Shown: piece after piece, positions 15,496-21,756 of the stretch | Numbering within the stretch: position 1 is the first letter of the stretch | How the letters are laid out: every line of letters begins with the position of its first letter | Source of the DNA: an uncultured bacterium | GTDB lineage: Bacteria > Bacillota > Clostridia > Lachnospirales > Lachnospiraceae | DNA: 21,756 bases | Direction: 5' to 3' | Assembly: GCA_905214875.1 (NCBI GenBank) | Contig: CAJMNR010000051.1 | Location: forward strand, 1 to 21,756 | The notes under the pieces: generated by a model | The model's database searches: none | What the model saw: the letters and a program-made list of their open reading frames with translations, nothing else | Told to the model about the DNA's origin: nothing | Translations under genes and position numbers: made by a program

Positions 15496-15897
15496 GTGAA
15501 GAAAAACGAAAGGTTGCAACAATCGGCGTTACTGCGATGCTATTGCAATTTTGGTTTATGAGTATGTTACATATGATTCGAAGAACAAGAGAATATAGTG
15601 ATTCACTAAGAGGATGGAAAGAAAAGGCGAGCTTGGAGAAAGCTCTGTTTTACTTAGAAGGAATTTATTGAACATAACACGATGGGAGTTGGAGTTAACA
15701 TACCAGTGCTTAGCGGAGACTGTACTTTTAGTGATGGAGACTTGTCTGTAGCATATGAGGCTGTATTTGATGGAGCAGATATTAGAAGAGAAGAGAGAAC
15801 ATTTACTTCTGAAGAGATGCATTCATATTTATCCTTAGAGATTATTATGCTGCTTGGGATAATTCAAGTAGTGAGGAAAAAAGAAGAAATAGTATAA
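15496..15897 (+). pseudogene. Decayed gene, small exported or membrane protein remnant
   Basis: A ribosome site (AAGGAG, 15482-15487) and GTG at 15496 open a frame that stops after 21 codons. Two bases downstream, another frame from 15498 reads on as KRKVATIGVTAMLLQFWFM, like a signal or membrane segment after a basic start, and stops near 15670. A third segment begins at 15682 (MGVGVNIPVLSGDCTF...) and runs to 15897. Near its end the 15498-type frame gives a better-looking finish (DYYAAWDNSSSEEKRRN, to about 15903). The switching coherent pieces suggest at least two frameshifts in one former gene of about 130 residues. I do not recognise the family. The 570-base stretch between the terminator and the AraC gene holds only this. 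Confidence 0.45.
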
Positions 15898-15922
15898 ACG
15901 GATAGCAAGGGGAGTAAAGTCG

Positions 15923-16852
15923 ATGATAGATCAAAAATGTAAAGAAGAGTACATGCGAAGAATACATAAAGTACAAGATTATATTGAAACTCATATTGGG
16001 GAACCGCTGTCAATAGAAGTGCTTTCTAACGCAGCAGGTTTTTCGAAATATCATTTTAGCAGAGTCTTTCAAGGGGTATTACATGAATCGTTGGCGCATT
16101 ATGTCTCGCGTATCCGTATGGAGAGGGCATTATTCTTATTAGCTCATAGGACGGACAGGAGTATTACGGATATTGCGCTCGAACTTGGATTTACAGATTC
16201 TTCGGTATTTTCAAGAGCGTTTAAGAACTATTATGGTGTCAGTCCAAGGGAGTATCGGCAGGAATATAGCAAGAATTGCAAAGATTCTTTTTTATTGTCT
16301 GAGTACAATAAGAAGGCAGCAAAGAAAGAATGGGGCGAAAGTCGTTTTCCTGTCACAGCACAGATTACGTTTGAGCACCTGGAAGAAAAGCAGTTAGCCT
16401 ATGTTAGGCACACAGGGACGTATGAAACGCTTGCCAAGGAGTATCCTAATTTGATCGAGCGCTTATTCGTCCATGCCGGCAAGTTAGGACTATTAGCTGA
16501 AGGACAAAACTGGGTGTTAGCAATCTATCATGATAATCCGGAATTTGGTGAAGAAACACAGTTTCGGACCAGTTTGTGTCTGACAGTACCGGATGACATA
16601 GCCATGAAAGACGACGGAGTCCTTGGAAGCATGAAGCTTGCAGGTGGACTGTATGCGGTAGGGCATTTTAAGATCCTTAAAAGCCAGTATGGGGATGCAT
16701 GGAATTACATGTATCAAGAGTGGCTTTCCAATAGTGGTTATGTTCCAAAAAATGCAGATCCATTTGAGGTGTATCGCAATATTCCAAGTGATGAGGAAGG
16801 CTTTCTTCATGAGGTAGATATCTACGTTCCGATTGAACCTATTCTTTATTAG
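15923..16852 (+). CDS. AraC-family regulator with GyrI-like effector domain
   Basis: A 309-residue Rob-like activator. The N-terminal AraC domain has two helix-turn-helix units: first at about 30-52 (LSIEVLSNAAGFSKYHFSRVF), second at about 80-101 (SITDIALELGFTDSSVFSRAF), closed by GVSPREYRQ. The rest, from about 143, is a GyrI-like / AraC effector-binding domain (FEHLEEKQLAYVRHTGTYE, AGGLYAVGHFKI, VDIYVPIEP), a fold that binds hydrophobic or cationic small molecules in Rob- and BmrR-type regulators. AAGGGGAG at 15907-15914 precedes the ATG. The UvrA-like gene starts 32 bases after the stop, so this is most likely the drug-sensing regulator of its own operon. Its ligand is unknown. Confidence 0.93.
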   Translation: MIDQKCKEEYMRRIHKVQDYIETHIGEPLSIEVLSNAAGFSKYHFSRVFQGVLHESLAHYVSRIRMERALFLLAHRTDRSITDIALELGFTDSSVFSRAFKNYYGVSPREYRQEYSKNCKDSFLLSEYNKKAAKKEWGESRFPVTAQITFEHLEEKQLAYVRHTGTYETLAKEYPNLIERLFVHAGKLGLLAEGQNWVLAIYHDNPEFGEETQFRTSLCLTVPDDIAMKDDGVLGSMKLAGGLYAVGHFKILKSQYGDAWNYMYQEWLSNSGYVPKNADPFEVYRNIPSDEEGFLHEVDIYVPIEPILY

Positions 16853-16884
16853 TATGCTAAAACTATTTGGTAAGAGGAGAGCAT

Positions 16885-19161
16885 ATGGACAAAATCAAAA
16901 TCTCAGGAGCGCGTATTCATAATTTAAAAAACATTGATGTATCGATTCCAAAACGAAAAGTTGTAGTGATTACTGGCATAAGCGGTTCGGGAAAATCAAG
17001 CCTTGCGTTTGATGTTATTTTCGAAGAAGGTAAAAATGAGTATTTACGGTCAATTGGTATCTTAGATGGATTTGATAATGAAGACCGATTCGATACGATG
17101 GAAGGAATCGGTCCGACAGTAGCCGTACATCAAAATACTGTAAGGCAGAATAACCCACGTTCTACGGTGGGCACAAAGACGGGAATACTCAATCTTTTGG
17201 CTCTTATGTTTGCTTCTGACGGGAACGGTAAAAAGCGGTTATCACCAAGTCATTTTCTATATACAACAGCGGATGGCATGTGTATTAACTGTCAAGGGAA
17301 AGGCTTCTATTACGATATTAATCTGGCACAAATCATTCCCGATAAGACTACGACTCTTCGAGAAGTATATGAGAAGCTTCAGGTGACCACTGGATTTTTA
17401 CGTATCTTGCGAAAGAAATATGGCGAGTACTTTGAGACGCCATTTTGGCATCTTCCAGAAGAGATTCGAGACGAGATTGTCTATGGAACGTATGAAAATG
17501 GAAAACAGAGCTATTGTATCGAGCGACTTTTAAAGAATGCGTATGAAAAAGGCGAAGACGTGGAAGACGTCTATGTAAAGACAATTTGCCCAGAGTGCCA
17601 TGGAGAAAGGGTCTGTGATGAGGCAAGAAAAGTGTCCTTCTATGGAAAGAACATAGGAGAGCTTGGACAGATGACGATTCGTTCCCTGAAGGAATTTTTA
17701 GATCCGATTACAGGCAAAGAGCTGTCGCAGTTTAGTCAGAATGTGCTGAAACATATCAATGAAAAATTAACTCATTTAATCGAATTTCGTCTAGGACATT
17801 TGATGCTGTACCGTGAAATGTCTTCCTTAAGTGGCGGGGAATTGCAACGGATGTTTCTTCATAACCACCTGGAGTCGGGGATGGATTCGTTAATCTATGT
17901 CTTTGACGAGCCGATGGCAGGACTTCATCCATCTGAAAAACATAGCGTGATTGAAGCAATTAAAAAGCTTAGGGACATTGGAAATACAGTGATTGTAGTA
18001 GAACATGATAAAGAGATGATTTTACAGGCAGATCATATCATCGAAATTGGACCTAAAGCGGGAGTCGATGGTGGAACCGTCGTATTTCAAGGAGATTGTA
18101 AGGACTATGAGAAGGCTGACACGTTGCTTAGCCGATTGCTGTTTCATCCGTGTTCTAAGCGAAACGATAAGGACTTAGACTTTTCTATTAAGAGCGATAA
18201 GTATCTGTTCATCGAACATGCCAATATCCATTATCTAAAGGATTTGACGGTGAAGATTCCGCTTCATGCCATGGTTGGAATTGCTGGTTTATCCGGAAGT
18301 GGAAAAAGTTCTCTGATTGAAGATACACTTTTAAAACGTCTTACCACTGCGAAAAAATATGGGTATGCGCGAGGATTGTCTGGAGTGGAACATATTAGTG
18401 AATTTACGAAAATATCGCAGCAGCCCATTGGGAGAAATTCCTCTTCCACACCGGCTTCATATATCGGAATCTGGGATACGATACGAAAGCTTTTTGCTGA
18501 TGAGCCAGAAGCCAAAAGAAGATCTATGTCAGCGGGGCATTTTTCTTTTCATTCCAAAGGGGCGTGTGAGGACTGTAATGGCAGCGGTTATGAACGAATC
18601 TTTTTAACTTCCAACTTTTCGGTTGACAAAATATGTCCGACCTGTAATGGTAAGCGATTTAACGAAGAGAGTCTTGCCGTAACATATCGGGGAAAGACCA
18701 TTGTCGATGTGTTGGGGATGAGCATTACAACAGCGGCTCAGTTCTTTTCAGACCAACGCAGTATTGCAAAGCCATTACGTACCCTTAAAGAGATGGGCAT
18801 GGGGTATCTGACACTTGGGCAGCCGACGTCTTCTTTAAGTGGTGGCGAAGCACAACGGTTAAAACTTGCGAAAGAGCTAGGAAAGATAAGAAAAGGTAAT
18901 ATGCTTTATGTACTTGATGAACCTACAACAGGGCTTAGTATGTATGACACCGAGCTATTACTAAACTTATTAAAACAGTTAGTGGCAAGCGGAAATTCCG
19001 TAATTGTCATTGAACATAACCAAATGGTCCTGAAAAACTGTGATTATATCATTGAACTTGGGCCAGAAGGCGGCGAATTAGGTGGCGAGGTGATTGCGCA
19101 AGGAACACCTAAGAGCTTGATAGAAAATGTAAATTCCAAGACAGGGAGGTATCTTGTATGA
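16885..19161 (+). CDS. Short UvrA-like ABC ATPase without UvrB-binding domain
   Basis: A 758-residue UvrA paralogue; canonical UvrA is about 940. Two ABC modules are present: Walker A ITGISGSGKSS (30-40) with signature LSGGELQR (about 315) and FDEPMAGLHP; and GLSGSGKSS (about 470) with LSGGEAQR (about 651) and LDEPTTGLS. The second zinc module is intact (CEDCNGSG, CPTCNGKR). After TVGTKTGILNLLALMF (94-109) the protein runs almost directly into CINCQGKG (133-140), so the roughly 100-residue UvrB-binding domain and part of the first zinc module are missing. Nucleotide excision is therefore unlikely. Related short UvrA proteins (DrrC-type) are linked to resistance to DNA-binding drugs. I start at ATG 16885 because GAGGAG at 16874-16879 fits; the upstream TTG at 16867 does not. 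Confidence 0.93.
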   Translation: MDKIKISGARIHNLKNIDVSIPKRKVVVITGISGSGKSSLAFDVIFEEGKNEYLRSIGILDGFDNEDRFDTMEGIGPTVAVHQNTVRQNNPRSTVGTKTGILNLLALMFASDGNGKKRLSPSHFLYTTADGMCINCQGKGFYYDINLAQIIPDKTTTLREVYEKLQVTTGFLRILRKKYGEYFETPFWHLPEEIRDEIVYGTYENGKQSYCIERLLKNAYEKGEDVEDVYVKTICPECHGERVCDEARKVSFYGKNIGELGQMTIRSLKEFLDPITGKELSQFSQNVLKHINEKLTHLIEFRLGHLMLYREMSSLSGGELQRMFLHNHLESGMDSLIYVFDEPMAGLHPSEKHSVIEAIKKLRDIGNTVIVVEHDKEMILQADHIIEIGPKAGVDGGTVVFQGDCKDYEKADTLLSRLLFHPCSKRNDKDLDFSIKSDKYLFIEHANIHYLKDLTVKIPLHAMVGIAGLSGSGKSSLIEDTLLKRLTTAKKYGYARGLSGVEHISEFTKISQQPIGRNSSSTPASYIGIWDTIRKLFADEPEAKRRSMSAGHFSFHSKGACEDCNGSGYERIFLTSNFSVDKICPTCNGKRFNEESLAVTYRGKTIVDVLGMSITTAAQFFSDQRSIAKPLRTLKEMGMGYLTLGQPTSSLSGGEAQRLKLAKELGKIRKGNMLYVLDEPTTGLSMYDTELLLNLLKQLVASGNSVIVIEHNQMVLKNCDYIIELGPEGGELGGEVIAQGTPKSLIENVNSKTGRYLV

Positions 19162-20132
19162 CCTTAAAAACTAAGATGGAGCGAATAATCAATACGAGTT
19201 ATAGAACCATCGGAGGCATTGTCGTTTTAAAAAATGGTAAGACAGTATATGAAACGTACTATAATGAATGCAAGGAAGAAACAACGTTTCATGTCTTTTC
19301 CGTTACGAAAAGTATTGTTTCCATACTGATAGGAATCGCACTCGATAAAGGATATTTGAAAGATATCAATCAAAAGGTGCTAGAATTCTTTCCGAATTAT
19401 GTAGTAAAACGTGGCGAAACTACAATACAGAAGATTACGCTGAAAGACATGCTGACCATGACAGTACCTTATAAGTATAAGACAGAAGCATATGCTAAGT
19501 ATTTCTCAAAGGATGACTGGGTAACGGCAGCCCTTGATTATGTCGGAGGAAAAGAAAAAATTGGTGAGTTTCGATATGCGCCAGTAATCGGTCCCGACAT
19601 ACTATCTGGAATCCTAGTGAAAGCTACTGGAATGTCAGTATTAGCATTTGCAGCAGAATACTTATTTAAGCCGTTGGGAATCCATGTGGATACCAATATC
19701 ACGTTTCGGGACGAAGAGGAGCAGTTAGCCTTTTATAATGCGAAAAATGTTTCGGGCTGGGTGGCATCACCTACTGGAGTAAATACTGCAGGTTGGGGAC
19801 TTAATTTGACCGCGATGGATATGGCTAAGATCGGACAGTTATATCTAGATGGTGGAATGTATGAGGGAAAGCAAATTGTTTCAAAGCACTGGGTAGAAGA
19901 AAGTACAAAAGTACATTCAGAGGGCAAAGACTTTGACTTACCATTTGGATATCTCTGGTGGGTGGTTGATGAAAATAAACGTTGCTTTGCAGCTATGGGA
20001 GATGGCGGAAATGCGATTTATGTCAATGCAAAGGAAGGCCTTGTGATTTCCATTGCTTCTTTGTTTATGCCAAATGCAACGGATAGAATCAAGTTGATTA
20101 AAGAATATATAGAGCCTGTGTTTTATAGCTAG
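19158..20132 (+). CDS. Beta-lactamase-family serine hydrolase, cytoplasmic
   Basis: A 324-residue class C beta-lactamase / esterase-like protein. The nucleophile motif is Ser48-Val-Thr-Lys51 in VFSVTKSIVS. LKDMLTMT follows, then FRYAPVIGPDILSG where the YxN motif is expected (Tyr present, Asn not obvious), and GDGGNAIYV near the C-terminus in place of KTG/HxG. No signal peptide is seen, so it acts inside the cell; its substrate could be a small ester or amide. The ATG overlaps the UvrA-like stop as ATGA, with GGGAGG at 19144-19149, so the two are translationally coupled. With the AraC/GyrI regulator this forms a three-gene operon. A drug-inactivating hydrolase is possible but unproven. Confidence 0.9.
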   Translation: MTLKTKMERIINTSYRTIGGIVVLKNGKTVYETYYNECKEETTFHVFSVTKSIVSILIGIALDKGYLKDINQKVLEFFPNYVVKRGETTIQKITLKDMLTMTVPYKYKTEAYAKYFSKDDWVTAALDYVGGKEKIGEFRYAPVIGPDILSGILVKATGMSVLAFAAEYLFKPLGIHVDTNITFRDEEEQLAFYNAKNVSGWVASPTGVNTAGWGLNLTAMDMAKIGQLYLDGGMYEGKQIVSKHWVEESTKVHSEGKDFDLPFGYLWWVVDENKRCFAAMGDGGNAIYVNAKEGLVISIASLFMPNATDRIKLIKEYIEPVFYS

Positions 20133-20324
20133 TGGATAGGTAGAAATTGAGATTCTGATAGGGAATAGCGTGTTTCTGTTTGAGAGAAAAAAGCGTAAAT
20201 AAATTTAAAAAAAATGAGAATATAATTAAAAAGGAAAGAATATAGATATTATGTTATAAACGACTACAGAAACAATGTCTATGAACAAATCCAATCAATG
20301 AGAAAGGGAAAGCAGGTGGGGAAA
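20133..20324. other. AT-rich intergenic stretch
   Basis: This gap is AT-rich. A TATAAT at 20221-20226 could be a -10, but no good -35 lies at the right distance. I see no clear terminator for the AraC-UvrA-hydrolase operon and no small gene. Confidence 0.4.
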
Positions 20325-20840
20325 ATGGAGAAAGTGAAAGAGGACATTGAGACTTATATTACGAATCTAAGAGAGTTAGCAAAGTGTAAATGGGAGGAAG
20401 AAAGTGAAGAAAAATGGCCACTAGAAGTGGTAGAAGAGGCATTAGGAAGACGTTTGACCGAGGAGGAGATAAGCTGTTTTTTTATACATAAACTATCCGG
20501 TTTAGATATCGGCGAAGGGGAAAGCATTGACTCTAAGCTGTCCTATTATGGAGCGGACAGCTTATTAACAGAGAAACAACAGCTTCATATTTCGGAAATG
20601 CGTAGAAATGAGTATATCGAAGAGTATAAATTAAGCGAAGAGGAAGTAAAGAGCTTAGAAGATAAATATAAAGTTCTAAAAACAGCAATCGAAGTTAAAC
20701 AAAACGACACCATTCGCTTTATTGTTCAATCAGTTATGGATATGATCAATAAAAAGATGGGAAGGGAAAATGATGAAATTTTAAAAATGGACGAGGAGCG
20801 AGTGATAGATTTATTACACGTATTATGTTATAAGCAATAA
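20325..20840 (+). CDS. Helical protein of unknown function
   Basis: A 171-residue, strongly charged (Glu/Lys-rich) and probably all-helical cytoplasmic protein that I do not recognise. I start at ATG 20325 (MEKVKEDIETY) because AGGTGGGGA at 20314-20322 fits; the in-frame ATG at 20298 has no ribosome site. Segments of note are WPLEVVEEALGRRLTEEEISCFF near the N-terminus, a tyrosine-containing middle (KLSYYGADSLL) and a helical end. There is no membrane segment or cysteine cluster. The stop at 20840 falls just where the minus-strand carbamoyltransferase remnant begins, so the native C-terminus may be altered by that junction. Codon use resembles the neighbours. Confidence 0.62.
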   Translation: MEKVKEDIETYITNLRELAKCKWEEESEEKWPLEVVEEALGRRLTEEEISCFFIHKLSGLDIGEGESIDSKLSYYGADSLLTEKQQLHISEMRRNEYIEEYKLSEEEVKSLEDKYKVLKTAIEVKQNDTIRFIVQSVMDMINKKMGRENDEILKMDEERVIDLLHVLCYKQ

Positions 20841-21209
20841 ATCATGATGTACCGTTACTCCTTCTATTTCATAGTTCTTGGCACAGCACTGTTCTAGCTC
20901 AAATCCCATAACTGTCGAAGCTTCTTTCCAAGCCAATCCGATATTTCCTTTCATGCCACAAAATAAAAAATGATCTTTCTTAAAATTGTTTCTGATTTTG
21001 GAAAGAGAATACAAATCTGCTAGCATTTCGCAAGGATGGTTTATATCAGTCATCGCATTGATTACTGGAACATTCATATAGTGGGAAATCTGTTCTATTA
21101 CGTGTATATCATTATGTCTTACAATCACAAGATCAGCCTAGTTATTTAAGTATCCACACACATCTTCAAGGGATTCTTTCTTAGCTAGTGTTTCTGTTGG
21201 GAAAAGAAT
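20841..21209 (-). pseudogene. Ornithine carbamoyltransferase fragment
   Basis: Read on the minus strand from about 21209 to 20841, the translation is a clear middle part of an OTC: ILFPTETLAKKESLEDVCGY, an in-frame TAG at 21140-21138, then VRHNDIHVIEQISHYMNVPV, NAMTDINHPCEMLADLYSLS, LFCGMKGNIGLAWKEA and VMGFELEQCC. The HPCE segment corresponds to the HPCQ carbamoyl-phosphate/ornithine loop. About 120 residues remain of a protein of over 300. The carbamoyl-phosphate STRT region, the N-terminus and the C-terminal ornithine domain are absent. Both the truncation at each end and the amber codon show it is dead. The homology stops at the end of the upstream gene, marking a recombination or deletion junction. 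Confidence 0.85.
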
Positions 21210-21229
21210 GGGTAAAAAAAGATATTTCG

Positions 21230-21245
21230 ACTGTAATTTTACAGT
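21230..21245. repeat. Operator-like inverted repeat
   Basis: ACTGTAA at 21230-21236 and TTACAGT at 21239-21245 form perfect arms around TT. It lies upstream of a possible -10 TATGAT at 21254-21259 and 65 bases before the TIGR04076-like gene. It may bind a dimeric regulator; the regulator is unknown. Confidence 0.5.
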
Positions 21246-21309
21246 TGTTACGCTATGATATTAAGAGACAGACGGGAACTCTAAGATTGATTAGAAGTAG
21301 GAGGTTATT

Positions 21310-21660
21310 ATGAAGAAGTGGTATGATGAAGAGTATGAATGGGAGATCGAGGTAACAGGATTTCTAAGAGGGGATCATACAGAGAACTATTGCCGTAATG
21401 GTGAGGAAATTGGAGATAAGTATACGTGTACATATGGATGCCCTGTCAATGCAGATGGCCAGGGGATTTGCTCTAAAACCATGATGATGATGTTTCCAAT
21501 TATGGAGGCTGTCAGAAGCGGCGGAGATCTAGAGAATATCGGAGGAACAAGCAAATATAGTAAAGATATTGTATGTCCAGATGGATGCGTCATGTTCAGA
21601 ATGACGGCAAAGAAACTTGAAAATGAGAATTTTTATAAAGGACAGTTTTGGAAAGAATAA
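21310..21660 (+). CDS. TIGR04076-like small Cys-containing protein
   Basis: A 116-residue cytoplasmic protein. It shows the pattern of the TIGR04076 family: a start like KKWYDEEYEWEIEVTG, then CTYGCPVNADGQGICSKTM, a middle MMMMFPIMEAVRSGGDLENIG, and CPDGCVMFRMTAK. Six cysteines (CRNG, CTYGC, GIC, CPDGC) could bind metal. The family's function is unknown. TAGGAGG at 21298-21304 gives a strong ribosome site for ATG 21310. A hairpin follows twelve bases after the stop, so this looks like a single-gene unit, possibly controlled by the dyad at 21230. Confidence 0.8.
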   Translation: MKKWYDEEYEWEIEVTGFLRGDHTENYCRNGEEIGDKYTCTYGCPVNADGQGICSKTMMMMFPIMEAVRSGGDLENIGGTSKYSKDIVCPDGCVMFRMTAKKLENENFYKGQFWKE

Positions 21661-21671
21661 AGGATTCAAAA

Positions 21672-21703
21672 AAAGATGCTAAAAAGAGATTTTTAGCATC
21701 TTT
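21672..21703. terminator. Bidirectional hairpin terminator
   Basis: AAAGATGCTAAAAA (21672-21685) and TTTTTAGCATCTTT (21690-21703) form a perfect 14-bp stem with a GAGA loop. On the + strand only three T end the stem; on the minus strand the stem is followed by a longer T-run. It may also end a convergent gene beyond the window. Confidence 0.8.
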
Positions 21704-21714
21704 CAGACTGTAGA

Positions 21715-21754
21715 CAAAACAGTTCTAGGATTGAATAATCCTAGAACTGTTTTG
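21715..21754. terminator. Second perfect hairpin at window end
   Basis: An 18-bp perfect stem (CAAAACAGTTCTAGGATT at 21715-21732, partner 21737-21754) with a GAAT loop. It lies 11 bases after the previous hairpin. It may be the terminator of a convergent gene just past the window, or a tandem terminator; a small repeat element is also possible. Confidence 0.6.
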
Positions 21755-21756
21755 CT

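Noticed and set aside
15682..15897. Stand-alone gene starting at ATG 15682
   Set aside because: No ribosome site, and the reading frame looks like a continuation of the broken upstream gene.
16173..16397. Second + strand ORF inside the AraC gene
   Set aside because: It is an out-of-frame shadow of a clearly coding AraC/GyrI region.
20298..20324. Earlier ATG for the helical protein
   Set aside because: No ribosome site, whereas AGGTGGGGA is positioned for ATG 20325.
1..21756. CRISPR array, tRNA, rRNA, insertion sequence or prophage
   Set aside because: No regularly spaced repeats, cloverleaf-like sequences, transposase or phage genes were found on reading either strand.

Overview
The window looks like chromosome from a low-GC anaerobic Firmicute, most likely a Lachnospiraceae / Clostridium cluster XIVa relative. 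I infer this from AT-rich codon use, strong AGGAGG-type ribosome sites, and the YggS-SepF-YggT-YlmH-DivIVA block. The Cys-rich DUF3795 and TIGR04076-type proteins fit the same guess. The species is not identified. Every intact gene I can see lies on the + strand. The only minus-strand coding signal is a decayed ornithine carbamoyltransferase fragment.

Region 1 (1-7090) is a housekeeping cluster. It starts with the 3' part of an HlyD-like adaptor gene, followed by yggS, sepF, yggT, ylmH and divIVA. A hairpin terminator follows divIVA, then aroB, lspA and an rluD-type pseudouridine synthase, then another terminator. The order resembles the Bacillus ylmE-sepF-ylmG-ylmH-divIVA-ileS-lspA-ylyB cluster, but aroB sits where ileS would be expected.

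Region 2 (7091-10552) holds short independent units. They are a BlaI/MecI-type repressor with a near-consensus promoter and two TACAnnTGTA-like operators, a HIT-family protein with its own promoter, and a beta-lactamase-fold protein that has lost both residues of the SxxK catalytic motif. After these come a promoter with a long leader containing a 44-nt hairpin, a tandemly duplicated Cys-rich DUF3795 protein, and a small membrane-anchored protein.

Region 3 (10553-15398) is a two-gene DNA helicase operon: an MrfA/YprA-like SF2 helicase with a Zn-binding C-terminal domain and an extra DnaX-tail-like extension, then a short UvrD/PcrA-like helicase. A LexA-box-like dyad lies just upstream of the promoter, which suggests DNA-damage control.

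Region 4 (15399-20132) has a decayed gene, then a tight operon of an AraC/GyrI-type sensor regulator, a short UvrA-like ABC ATPase without the UvrB-binding domain, and an active-looking SxxK serine hydrolase. I infer a xenobiotic- or antibiotic-responsive protection operon. It is the best candidate here for an undescribed system.

Region 5 (20133-21756) contains an unrecognised helical protein, the carbamoyltransferase remnant on the minus strand, a TIGR04076-like small protein, and two tandem perfect hairpins at the window end. I saw no tRNA, rRNA, CRISPR array, insertion sequence or phage gene.
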